From NCBI GenBank assembly GCA_012934845.2, contig WNNJ02001991.1:1-64000 (forward strand): DNA of 64,000 bases, written 5' to 3'. Each line of letters begins with the position of its first letter. The first letter of the stretch is position 1. The notes under the pieces are model-generated. The model had not been told where the DNA came from and made no database searches. It worked only from the letters and a program-made list of their open reading frames with translations. Shown in pieces: positions 52,886 through 64,000 of the stretch. The DNA is from Pomphorhynchus laevis. Taxonomy: Eukaryota; Acanthocephala; Palaeacanthocephala; Echinorhynchida; Pomphorhynchidae. The position numbers were made by a program, and so were the translations under genes.

Positions 52886-55356
52886 TATCGATGACAAACC
52901 TCAAAGATTGTCGAAAATTTCATAAATTGGCTATTGCTTTGGCCAATATTGTGAACCCAAGGTCTTGTATGAACACATGTCTATCTAAAGCTAAAAAACA
53001 AAAAATTAAAAATAACAATCAAAGTCACTAAAGCATTAGAGTCTCTACATCACTTTTGAAATACAAATGGAAGTCGAATCGAATTTAGATTTGCGACAAA
53101 AACTCAAGGGAATCGAATATGTACTTAATTATCTAACTATACGTATATAATCGTAGAAAGTGGTTTCAAACCATTCAATCTGAAACTAATTTCAAATGGA
53201 TATTACAAATAGAATATTTTTAGTTCCGTGAAAAATGGCTTTTATCTGAATAATACAGAAAAACTGCTTTTATCTAAATAAAACAATTTATATTTTATTT
53301 TTTAAAAAATAAAATATAATTTTATTTTATTTTTAGTTGAAAATCTAAAAACTGTATTTGTTTAACTATGTTTTTATTTTGTTCCCTATCATATTTTTTA
53401 TTTTATTTATAATTAATATTTATTTAATAATTTGTAAGAGAATAAACGGTTGAATTATTATTTATTAATTTTATAAAATAAATAGTTCCACATCAAAATT
53501 TTTAAATTAAAACAAATAATTATTTTTATAAATTCTTTCGATGTATTTCTTAATGTCAAAAAAACTTTATTTATGAAGTATTTAAAAATAGTTTATTCGG
53601 ATTTAGTTGAAATAATGAATTGTTTCATAATAAATTGATTTATGTTTAAATTTATAAGAAATTGACTCGTATTTATTTAAGATTTATTTGTTAAGATCTA
53701 TTGATTTATTAACTAATTAATTCATGTTAAAAGAAAATCATTTCAAAAAAGAATTAGCAAACACCCCACAATAAGGCGATTTATAATAAATCAAAGCAGA
53801 ATATTTAACAATTTAAGTTCTAAGATGTTCTCTTAATCCTTTGAAGCAATCACATTCAGATGATCGTCAACTTCTTTTTCGGATAATACTCTAAAATACA
53901 GAAATTCAATAATTTGAAACACAAATATATTAACTATGTATTAACAAAAGCGAATGACTAGACAGTTAAGTTAATTATGAATTTTCAACTAATATATTAA
54001 TATTTTTAATGAAAGACATTCAAGATTTAAGATACTAAAAAATGTGAAATTTTCGTAAACGCGATATATTTCTGAAAATGCATTCTAGATTCATACATTC
54101 GATTTTATATTTAATTCATGGAAAAATCTTGAAATAAAGAACTCGTGGAGTTCGTTAATTCGTTCTAATAAACTCTTTAATGTTCGATTGAATTAAAGAT
54201 AATTAAATTAATATCACTAATTAATGATAATTAAATATATTTAGTGTTTGATTACTTTTTATTGTTCGAACACACAATAGAGTAGATAGAGTGAAATATA
54301 AATTTTTTATTTTAAATAAAAAATTTAAAAACATTTTCGATATTTAAAATAAAAAATAATAAATAATAAAATAAAAATATATACTAATAAATAATATATA
54401 TATTATTTATTAATATATATTAATATATACTAATAAATAATAAAAACCAATAAGTGAACAGTCAATTTATAACATAATGTTTATTTGATTTAAAAATAAT
54501 CTCACATTTGCGATTTTTCAGCTAAAATTAAAATAATTTCCCAGTAAAAATATATATTTTTGCCAATCGCTATAGAAAAATACATTTGCAGTTGTCTAGT
54601 TGTACGACATATCTGATAGATCTTAGATAACTCCAAGACTGTAAATAACAAACGGTTCCAGTTAACAATTATCAGGGAGCTCTATATAGCGAGTTGGCTG
54701 TCAAGTTCAGCGAATATAAAGCGCAACGAAAAGTTTAATAGATTTGGATTCGTAATGATCCTGGAAAGTCCAACGAAAAGTTTGCGTTACACCTAGGTAA
54801 TTATATGAATTCGTAACATATGATTCGCTGTTCAACGTACATGGTAACTTAGAACGAGATAGCATACACCACGATTTGTCTTGTCTTTGATAACTTTCAA
54901 TAGAATGAATTTGCAATAATTACACACAGGCTTCAAGACAATTTGAATTTTTGATATTGATTACGATACTATTAGAAGATTATTCGCGTAAACATAAAAT
55001 TTTATAGAACTATTCTCACTATGCAGGAATATCAAATATAAATAGCTCAAACAGTAGATGACAGATAAGATAGCCTTGAATCCCGATTTATGTAATCAGT
55101 GTAAGCAACAAAGTCGAAACCTCGCATGTAATTCGTTAATTTTATGAAAGGTAAAAGAACATGTTAAATAATATTAATATTCAACTCTTAATATTCAACA
55201 TGACATTTCAAGCATCAGCAAGGTTCAGATAATTTTCAACTGTACAAGTTTTAATATATTTATAACGATTTAATTTTTTACCTGTACGGTTTTTAAAAAT
55301 GTAAATTGAAGATTTATTTTAAAACAACTATTTCTAAGCAACGATTTTGTTTGCAG
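52886..55356. other. AT-rich spacer downstream of PSMA6
   Basis: No gene is recognised. At about 54600-54900 the GC content rises slightly and a 69-codon minus-strand frame occurs, but it resembles nothing I know. The polyadenylation region of PSMA6 should lie within about the last 300 bp. Confidence 0.45.
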
Positions 55357-58300
55357 CTAAATATTATTCAAATATAATTTTGAAGTATTATGCATTTTAA
55401 TTCTGTTTCGCCTGGTTGTTCTATAAATAAAAATGTACATTTTATACCGAAAAGTTTTAAACTAATCAATAATATGAAGCATTCAATTAAACTTATAATC
55501 TTACCTAAATTCTGGTTCATCAGTACTAACAATACCAACTTCAATATCCCACGGTTTAAAATCAGAAGCAAGAGCAGTAGCCAATGCACTAATGGCAGTC
55601 TAGTTGTTAAAAAAATTGGTAAATTATTTAAACTAATTCCGATACCAAATACCTGAATTACGTCTTCCTTTAACATTAAATTATTCTTATCGACAACTTT
55701 CTCGAGATAGTTCAAAGCCTCGGTTTTTTTGACACCAGCACCTGCAGCAAAATATCCGCTGTAAAAGCCTGCAGGGTCAGACATAAACAACTGTGGGCCC
55801 AATTCATCATCTATTCCAATTAGCATCATACCTTCCAATATATACAAAATACAATATTGGGATTTGATTTGATATGCAGCAAAATCTGATAATAGGATAA
55901 TAAAAAGTTTATATGATTTAAAAAGTTTTTTGATTATAAAAACAATCTTATATGATTATAAAAATTAGTTATTAATTAAAAAAGATCAATTAAAAACAAT
56001 TTTAAATTTAGAACGTATTTTGTCCTAATGGAGAATTAGATAGCGTGTGATTAAGAGGTAGTGGATTCAGAAACTTACGAACTTACAAAAATTTGAAGTC
56101 ACATGAATTGATATTACGAGATCTTTTTTCAGCTCATTGTAAAATTAAATTAATTTTATTATGTATCTGAATTAAAATTATAGGAATTGTCCAATATTCA
56201 TACAAATGGCTGACAAAAATTTAAATTTTATTTATTCACAGCTTGGGCATGATATTTTATAAAAAGACAATCACTTACTGCAACCAAGTGGTCTCATTTC
56301 AGCTTCCTGAGTATAGATCTGGCAAATATCAGCAATTCGTCTACATAGCATGTCGATTGGCATATCGAATCCGTTCTTGTAACGCCATGATGCCGCCTCT
56401 TGACGAGCACGTGAAACTTGGGCATTGCTGTCAGCTACATATAAGCAAAATAGTTTAAATAATTAGGAAAATAATAGACAATTTATAGTAAATAATAGAC
56501 ATTTTATAGTATATTAGTTTTATCTATCTCTGTCCGACCTTGGATCGGTAAAACAAAAGACAAAATAATTTTCTTAATTTATTGATTAGTTAAATAATTT
56601 GAAGTTCAAATTATTATATTTAAAAACTAAAATTATAAATATTTAATAATAATTAATATTAAAAAACAAATATTCAAAATGAATATTTTTTATTAATTAA
56701 ACGATTTGCTACATTTCAATCCGTTCAAATTCATAAATAATTAAATTATAAATTTATATTATATAAATTTATTATGAATAAATTATAAATTAATTTATTC
56801 ATAAATAAATTAATTCAGGTATTTTAATTACCTGCATAACTTTAATAAAATACCTGAATAATAAAAAGTATATTTTTGGATTAAATGCATAAATTTAAAT
56901 TTAAAGTGTGTTTAACGTACCAACCATTCCAGTCATTACACAACCAATTCTCTTCGTAATTCGAAATAGATGAGTGACAGATGTTTTATCAAGTAATGGA
57001 TTCTAATTTAAAATAAACTAAGAAATTGACAAATAACAGAAACTACAAACCGGAATTTTACGTTGAGTAACTACCACACAAGCATCTTTACCTCGTATTC
57101 CTATGGAAGTGAACCCTCCTTGGCTGACGGCTTTAAACGCATACTCTAAATAATTAATAATTAGTAATAATTTTTAAATTTTAAGTTTCGTTAACTATTT
57201 TCGTTATTTTAATTTCGTAAACTTTTAATCATTTATCGCATTTCTGGAACGGCGATATTAATGTCAAATGACATTAAATATTTGAATTTTTATACCAAAT
57301 TATGAGCTGGTTTCTACCAAATAAAAAATGAGCAACAAGTCTTTTGTGTACATACGTTGATACAATAAAACTGAAAACTCTATAATAGCAGGAGTTTAAA
57401 AGTGATCGTCAAAATATTGAATGGCGTGAAATTCATTAAGTTAAAATATTTATTATTATGTAAATTTGTAAACGTAAAAACTTAAGCCATTTTCTATCTC
57501 ACTAATAGATTAATTAGGTCGAGAAGAAAGATTCGGAATCTGATAATAACTCCAAATAATATTTACATATATAAAATAAAAAATAGTTTTAAAACTTTAA
57601 ACTTTGATATAATAAAAATATTAATATAATTGAATATATTAATATAAATATATTAATTATTATATTATTATACTATTATAATATAATATATTATCTTAAT
57701 AATATATTATATTAATATATAATATATATTAATATATTAAATATATATTATATAGCAATATAATAATGTAATTAAAAATAATATATCATATATAATATAT
57801 TTCTACCAAATTGATTTAGCCATTGCTGTTAGAGATTATGCTAGATGATTTTTTTGTTAGAAATTATCAACATCAGAAATACATCATAGGCGAGTATTTG
57901 GCCTCGCTGCTATGTTAGGTTGATAAAAAGGGCCAAAATTTAATAACATACCAGTTCATGCAGATGAAATATAATCTTTCTAAACTATTAAGGGGTTCAT
58001 AATTTTAAATTTAAGTAAAGTACAAAATAATAAGTTCAGTTAACTAATTACATTAATTTAATTTAAATCCACGCAGGGATTGAACTCTATATAGTTGACG
58101 TTGCTAACCTACTCAGAAAACATTTTCTGGAAATGTATAAATGTACCAAAGAAGATTTTAATAAAAATAATATCAATTTCCATTGTAAAGTGTTGATGGA
58201 GGAGCAAAAGTAAGGAAAGAACCATTGAGGTTTGTCTTTTCTTTAACTCAAAATAAATCAATTATTGTAACCCATTTTTAAAAATGATTAGCGAAGCACT

Positions 58301-59078
58301 AGCCATAATAGTGATACAAAATAACTATTATAATATCAATACATAATCTTGTATGTATCGTATATCATAAGAGATGTAGTCTAGGTACACATTTGGATAT
58401 CTGATGTGTGTTGTATATAATCGTCTGTAGATGTCGACTTCTGAAACGACAATTATGATTTCTTAAACTTATTACGTCATGAACAGCGATTATTGTATGC
58501 TGCTAAGCATTTAATCAGTGACAAACCGTAAATGGCTCAATTGTCGAGTTAGTCGTTTGACAAAGAATTATCACATCAATGAATACGTTAGTTTTGGCTA
58601 TTTTTGTTCGTTACTGTCCTAATTTAAAAAATTTTCATTTTATGATTCTTATTTGACTGACACTTGCTTTGTTATTTTGCATATTTGAATTATTTATCTA
58701 GATCCTTCAATGTCATAGTTGCCGAATCTACACAAGAAAAAACTTAATAACAAAACTCATGAAAAGCTGTTTCGTCATAATCTGGCTCATCAGGTACCAG
58801 AAAGTTTGATCACGTAACAACAGCAGATACTATCAACTGCTGAATGCAGATAGCCTTAGACAGCTTATACAAACATCACTATTTTGGATGATCAGAACTG
58901 ATCGAACAACTCCCGATTATGGAAACCAGTTTTTCTTCATTTATATTATAAGAAATGATTAAATATTTTCGCAAATAAAGAAAATAATATGGAATTACTT
59001 ACCAACTTGATAAAGACGACCTTCAGGAGAAAATATAGTAATATCACGATCGAATCCAACGCCAGGAGAACGAGTCAT
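55357..59078 (-). CDS. PSMA6: Proteasome 20S subunit alpha type-6
   Basis: Seven exons on the minus strand: 59078-59003, 57145-57051, 57002-56921, 56434-56279, 55831-55653, 55599-55505 and 55420-55357. All introns are GT-AG and codon phases join exactly. The predicted protein is 248 residues, against 246 in human PSMA6. It begins '[20 protein letters not shown]' with 'RLYQVEYAFKAV' (alpha-subunit signature) across the first junction. It continues with '[18 protein letters not shown]', '[19 protein letters not shown]', '[19 protein letters not shown]', '[18 protein letters not shown]' and '[14 protein letters not shown]'. It forms part of the outer ring of the 20S core that gates substrate entry. 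The last exon (21 residues including the split Arg) is the least certain: it is unusually basic, though Ile and His of the usual 'EIxxH' line up. Intron 1 (57146-59002) hosts a decayed PLE terminal repeat. Confidence 0.95.
57840..58040 (+). repeat. Decayed Naiad-like terminal repeat inside PSMA6 intron 1 (copy G)
   Basis: 'gaaatacatcataggcgagt', 'atttggcctcgctgctatgt', 'gggccaaaatttaataacat' and 'accagttcatgcagatga' follow the family terminal repeat in order, with many changes. It is antisense to the gene and older than copies A-D. Confidence 0.75.
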
Positions 59079-60205
59079 ATTGATTTAATATATTAATTAT
59101 CTAGAGTAATAAAAGAAATTAACAGTGTTTGAAATGTTGATATATTGATATATATCCATTAATATATTGCAACTAAAGTAAGTTATCTTTTAACATACTA
59201 AAGTAAGTTAAAAGATTAAGTAATCTTAATCTTTAACGAATTACATATTTAATTATATTTTGTTAAAATTTTATACTTTAAATATCAAAAAAGTTATGAA
59301 AATTATAAAAAACAGAAATCTGAATAACTTTTATGTTTGTATCTTTAATGTGAAAATTCATATTTTAATTTTAAAATATTTCAATATTCTGTTCTCAAGT
59401 AAAATAATATTTAAAAATATTATAAAATGAAATGAAAATACAAATATATAATTTGTTTATTATCTTCTAAATATGAAGATAATAATATATGATAATATAT
59501 CATATATGAATATTATAAAATTAAGATAATTTAAGGGACTTAAAAATAATTTATCATGATATATTTAGAAATATAATATTATAATATAATATTATGATAA
59601 TATATGAATATTATAAAATTAATTCTATGATATAAAAATTATCCATTGAAGGAGTTATGATGTATGTAACTTAATGTTATAATCATTTATATAAGATAGC
59701 ATTCGCTGTATCTGAAGAAAATCTTGTAAAAAAGACAAATCCCAATCTAGATTTATAAATCTCATTTCACGTTATAATGTAAAATACAGCAAAGTTTTGT
59801 TTAAACGTTATTAAGAGTCCCCCGTTGCATTGTAAAACTAAAAAAATCAATTAATAAAAAACTTCTAAGACCGCGTAGTATTGTTTAAAAATAGATGAAA
59901 AAGGGATGCATATAATATGAAGCGCTATTTAACCAAATAGCATGTCCAAGGATGAACTCAGAATGTATCCTAAAGCGTCAACTTTGTCAAAACGTTCATC
60001 AACGTGCCGCAGTCGATTTTGCAAATATAATTGAAATTATTTCTGATTTCAAATTAAATAAGCGTTGGTAGGGGTAGGTACTACCTTCAATTTTTAAAAC
60101 AGACCTATTTCTCCTAATGATTACTATTATCAAACTAGTCATCTATCGTTTGTTTCCTAATTTTAAGTTGTTATACCAGTGCAGTCTTTGTTACCATTGA
60201 AATTT
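59079..60205. other. Region upstream of PSMA6
   Basis: This holds the presumed promoter and 5' UTR. Immediately upstream are AT-rich tracts with simple 'taatatattaat' repeats. No TATA box can be told apart from the background. No gene is recognised. Confidence 0.4.
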
Positions 60206-60697
60206 TGATGACTATTTTTATTCTGCACTCTACTTTAATCTTATATTTAAGCAAACAATAGTACTAAACATATCAGTATTATTGGATCTCATCAGCTAGT
60301 GATTCAATACCTACGTTTCACGTTGTATTTCACGTTGTATTGTATTTTCACGTTTTTTCGGTCCTTTTAAAAAATTATAGATGACTACATTGATAATAGT
60401 AAACGTTAAGTAAAACGGTAGGTTTTCAAATTGAAGATAGCACTTTCCCCTTCCAAGACTGATTTCAATTGAAGTCATAATCTTAATCATAATTTGATTA
60501 AGACAATAGTCTTAATCAAATCTAACTGTCAATAAAAGCAGACAAGTCGAGTGATCGTCAGCAAACATTAAAATGACCGAAAAGTGAAATGTAGATATTA
60601 AATCAGTAGCTGATGAGTTCCACCAATACTAAAATACTGTTGTTTGCTTATAGATCGGTTTAAAGTAGCGTGCAGAATAAAAATAGTCATCAAAATT
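60206..60697. repeat. Foldback repeat of about 490 bp
   Basis: 60206-60298 and 60603-60697 are diverged reverse complements, starting at 'tttgatgactatttttattc' and including 'taagcaaacaa' and 'ctcatcagcta'. Similarity continues inward more weakly. A second small inverted pair ('tgattaagac' / 'gtcttaatca') lies near the centre at about 60498-60518. No transposase is seen; it is a possible MITE-like element. Confidence 0.75.
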
Positions 60698-61195
60698 GAT
60701 GCACGCTAGCTCACATCCAAAAGCATATAATTGCTCCTCGCATATATTTTTTATTTCACATAGATTTATGGCACTATCAAATCAATACAATCTGCAAATT
60801 ATGAATTTGTAGATTTTATGAGAAAATATAAATATTAAAAAAATAGTCAATCATTTTAAAAACAATCATTTTTATAAAATTAAGAGTCAAATCTTAAAAA
60901 ACCCTGATTATTTTAAAAACCCTGATAAACATGTTTTGACTTAAATTTCAATTTTTTGCTTATGTTTTGACTAAAATTTCAAATAAAACATTATTATTTT
61001 ATTTTGAAACAATCGGATATCGGTAAATTTTAAAGCAGCAATTTCAGTATATAATTATGCATAAGAAATTACCACAAAATATTAAAGAAAAAATATCTTA
61101 ATTGCTAATATCGTGTCAAAAAATAATATATTTTATAAAAGTTTAAGAAAGTTTAAAAAAGTTTGAGATCAAAAGTAAATACAATATATTAACAT
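60698..61195. other. AT-rich spacer
   Basis: Nothing is recognised apart from a short 'aaccctgattattttaaaaa' duplication at about 60900-60930. Confidence 0.45.
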
Positions 61196-61300
61196 TGGAT
61201 TACCAACTACTTACAACTACTTACAACCACTTACCAACTACTTACAACTACTTACAACTACTTACAACTACTTACCAACTACTTACAAGTCCAGCTCATA
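61196..61300 (+). repeat. 10-bp tandem tract (ctacttacaa)n in CR1-like leader
   Basis: About nine units of 'ctacttacaa' are present, with 'ccaactactt' variants. The same 'actacttacaaag' occurs once in the leader of the first CR1-like copy (about 11652-11664), so the tract is an expansion within the element's 5' UTR. Confidence 0.85.
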
Positions 61301-61410
61301 CAAGACTAACTAAATTGGTTTAATTAACTACATTGGATTACCAACTACTTACAAAGAGAGAGCAAAGAGAGGTCATACAATAATTACAATATTGGACAAT
61401 CAACGAGGAA

Positions 61411-62527
61411 ATGGTAAAAAATCAACAAAGAAATCAGATCAGGGCATTTAAGTCTCCAGATAGAGTGCGTTAACGAATATTGTGATGTATGGACGACGGT
61501 CAGTGTTTTATCTAGTAAAAAAGATACATTCACTGATAAAAAATTCTTCTGCGGTTTCTGTTGTGCTGAGATGTTCAGTAAGTGTTCTTCGTCGTCGAAA
61601 CTCACATCAACGAACAATGACACAAAGACCGCAGTGACCTCTGGAAATTCAGAAGCGGTGACTGATCGTAAATTGGATGTGCTCACTACCGATGATGCTG
61701 ATGATGAGTGTCACATAATGTCTGGTAATCTACCGATGACTTATTTATCGTCACAGAATACATCTTGTTCAAGGAACAACGTTACTATATTGCGACATAC
61801 CGATTCGGTATTTGAAGAGAGGTTAATACAGAATATCGCCACGGCAAGTTCAGTACGGGTACATGAGAGTTCACGTGAATCCAACGAAACTCCTGACAAT
61901 TTTTTAACCGATAAAAGAATAGAGGCTGAGATTTACAAACATAGACGAACTGAATCTTCAAATAGTGGGGATTTAAATTATGAACTGAGAAAGACTGTAA
62001 CTTCATGCGATGCAATTGTTGATGACGAGGGCAATTCCTCAGGCAAAGCAGCCAATATAAGAAAAGTAAGGATTCGGAATTACGACAGAAGTGTGAATGT
62101 TATTTTGAGTGGAATTGAAGAGTCGTGTATGATCACTTCCCAAGTAAGAGTTGATGAAGATGTTTCTCGTGTGCGTGCAGTATTTACCAGATTTCTTAAG
62201 GAAGATGATAAGAATGTAGCTATGAAGCTGCAAGTTCGGAGTTTGATTCGACTTGGGAAGCGTACAACAGAGAAACCTCGCTTATTGAAGGTCGTCTTGA
62301 GTTCTGCTGAACACGCTAAGATGTTGCTTCATCGTGGTTACCTCTTAAAAGATCCTACTATAAGAATACTGAGAGACATTAATTTTGATGAGCGTTTGAA
62401 ATTAAGGAAGGCTCGCGAGGAGTTACAGGGTAGAATAAGCAAAGGAGAGACGAATCTATGCATAAGAAATTTTCAAGTAGTTCGGTGGCGACCATCAGTA
62501 CGTTGGATCCCGCTTCTCCCAAACTAG
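61411..62527 (+). pseudogene. CR1-like ORF1, second copy, broken near its start
   Basis: The main frame is open from about 61440 to 62527. It contains 'LQIECVNEYCDVWTTVSV', 'KFFCGFCC' (the Cys patch of the first copy), then 'VRVDEDVSRVRAVFTRFL', 'RSLIRLGKR' and 'KPRLLKVVL', and ends 'RWIPLLPN'. The ATG at 61411 that corresponds to the first copy's start is out of frame; two small frame changes lie within the first 35 codons. Roughly 40 percent of alignable residues match the 11.8 kb copy, so this is a related but different subfamily. Confidence 0.8.
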
Positions 62528-63923
62528 AGTATGGGTTTTATTCTGATTCCAATTTTGATGATTTAATTGATTTTTCTGAGGTATATGATAAAACTAGCAA
62601 AACCTTTACATCATCAGAGACTCCGCTTCATATTGGTTACTCGAACGTCTTCAATCTCAATTTCCTTTATTGCTCGACCATATTGCTGATAATCATTATG
62701 ATATATTTTGTATTTCAGAATCTTGATTACATAGTGGCATTTCTGATAATCTGTTTAATGTTGTAGGTTATAAGTTAATAAGAGCGGATCGCTTTCCTGG
62801 TATGCGAGGTGGAGGAGTTGTAGCATTCGCTCGACACGATCTCTCAACATCAAATATATCATATCTTTGTGATTCTGAGTGGTCATATGAGTGTCTGTCT
62901 TTTACTGTTAATCATCAATTGTTATATTTAAATGTTTGTGTTGTTTATAGATCTCCATCTTTCACTTTGATAACAGATCGGCTTAAGGATTATTTATCTA
63001 ATTTTTGTTCATCCCAACGATTTGTCCTTTTAGGTGACTTCAACCTTCCGAATGTAGATTGGAATATGAATGGGTATCAACCCTGCTCAGGCGTATCAAA
63101 ACAATTTCGTGATTTATTTCTTGCTGACCTACTTTTAGTGCAACATTGTAGACAACCAACTCATGTCAACGGTGCTACTCTAGATCTTGTGTTTACAAGA
63201 TGTACTGGAGATATCGACAGTATTGCGTATTATCCTCCTCTTGGTAACAGTGATCACTGTGTTCTCTCCGTTAAATTAGTGTCCAAGATCGTTTGTAGGT
63301 CAAAATTGAGTTATCCAAAACGAAATTGGACTCGGGTGGATACCCAACATCTCTTAGCTAATTTCTATAACATTTTGTATCGTAGTTATAGGACTACTAC
63401 TGTTCTAGATCTGCTAACCATTCTTTATGACGTTTTCTTAAATTTGTCAGATAAGTTCGCTCCAAAACGGAGAACTTTCATTAAGTCCACTCGCCCTCAG
63501 TGGTTTGATCATGAACTTCGTGCAGTGTTGAAACTGCGCAATGCCCTGTGGGCTACTACTCAAACCCATCCTGAAAACTTAGATAGGTATCGGTACGTGC
63601 GCAACCTCTTCAATAAATTGAAAATATATAAGCGAATAGCATTTGAAGATGGTATTGCAAATTGCATCGGGAATCAACCAAAGCGTTTTTGGTCATATGT
63701 GAAAGGTTCAAGGCTACTTCCCTCTAATATAGCATTCATTACTTCAGGTGAATATGTTTATTCTACTGAGTCTGAAATTGCTGAATGCCTAGCGGACAGC
63801 TTCCATTCTCCGTCGACTATTGTTTCGGATATTTACTCTTTAAAATGGTATCCCATTCACAATATTACTCAGAATCTCGTTAAGCCAATCAGTGCATCTG
63901 AAGTATTGCACCTACATAAATAA
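62458..63923 (+). pseudogene. CR1-like ORF2, second copy, endonuclease part only
   Basis: It starts at an ATG overlapping ORF1 by 70 nt with 'MHKKFSSSSV', matching 'MCAKFSSSE' of the first copy. A frame change near 62660 and a TGA at 62724-62726 (in place of the Trp of the 'ESWL' motif) break it. Beyond these, 'RGGGVVAFARHD', 'NVCVVYRSPS', 'FVLLGDFNLPNVDW' and 'NSDHCVLSV' show a full EEP endonuclease. The frame stops at 63923, before any RT motif. The last 77 bp of the window do not continue it recognisably, so it is probably 3'-truncated or interrupted. Confidence 0.85.
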
Positions 63924-64000
63924 CCGAGGATTTTATGAGCCAGCGTTTTTCGTAGCTGGAGATGGGAAGTTTTGAATCGAGATAGGCTGCAGATCTTTAG
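63924..64000. other. Window end, unassigned
   Basis: This is 77 bases of moderate GC after the ORF2 stop. They could be a diverged RT start or another insertion; too short to tell. Confidence 0.3.

Noticed and set aside
54707-54916. 69-codon minus-strand ORF in slightly GC-richer DNA
   Set aside because: No similarity to anything I recognise, no splice context, and too short to support.

Overview
This 64 kb window is AT-rich (roughly three quarters A+T by eye), intron-bearing metazoan DNA. One host gene is certain. It is a seven-exon proteasome alpha-6 subunit gene (PSMA6) on the minus strand at 55357-59078, with GT-AG introns. A second probable gene, at 43526-44986 on the minus strand, is a 486-residue intronless ORF carrying one good and two decayed RNase H1-like domains. 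The rest is retroelements, foldback repeats, satellite and near-featureless AT-rich spacer. The retroelement mix (Penelope-like elements of two types plus CR1-like LINEs) fits an invertebrate. A flatworm-like animal is possible, but I cannot name a species from the sequence.

Layout. 1-5.77 kb: spacer with small dispersed repeats. 5.78-8.24 kb: a 16-bp minisatellite of about 150 units. 8.4-10.4 kb: a broken reverse-transcriptase retroelement of an uncertain class; a GC-rich fragment of what may be the same or a related family sits at 27.98-28.30 kb. 10.8-20.3 kb: a near-identical inverted repeat of about 520 bp encloses Penelope-like debris, into which a nearly intact CR1-like LINE (11.6-15.9 kb) inserted. 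20.3-29.4 kb: spacer with hairpins, a 100-bp-arm foldback and diverged repeats. 29.4-42.7 kb: a head-to-tail graveyard of one Penelope-like family. It culminates in a nearly full element (38.8-42.7 kb) with a GIY-YIG endonuclease upstream of the RT, which is the permuted order of Naiad-type elements. A canonical Penelope/Poseidon-type element with the endonuclease at the C-terminus lies on the minus strand within this stretch (35.7-37.9 kb). 45.2-49.9 kb: further canonical Penelope remnants bounded by inverted hammerhead-like ends. 46.8-52.9 kb: tRNA-like SINE pieces and a palindromic repeat array. 53-61 kb: the PSMA6 neighbourhood. 61.2-64 kb: a second CR1-like copy, broken.

The most interesting signals are these. 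(1) The Naiad-type element has a GC-rich hairpin-rich leader and an in-frame TGA just after its endonuclease. (2) Hammerhead-ribozyme core segments with matching stems recur in two unrelated repeat families, but in a reversed (pseudoknotted) strand order. (3) The triple RNase H-like gene. (4) A microhomology-flanked 63-bp in-frame deletion removes exactly the RT catalytic YIDD region in a young Naiad copy. All identifications come from reading the sequence; no database search or folding program was run.
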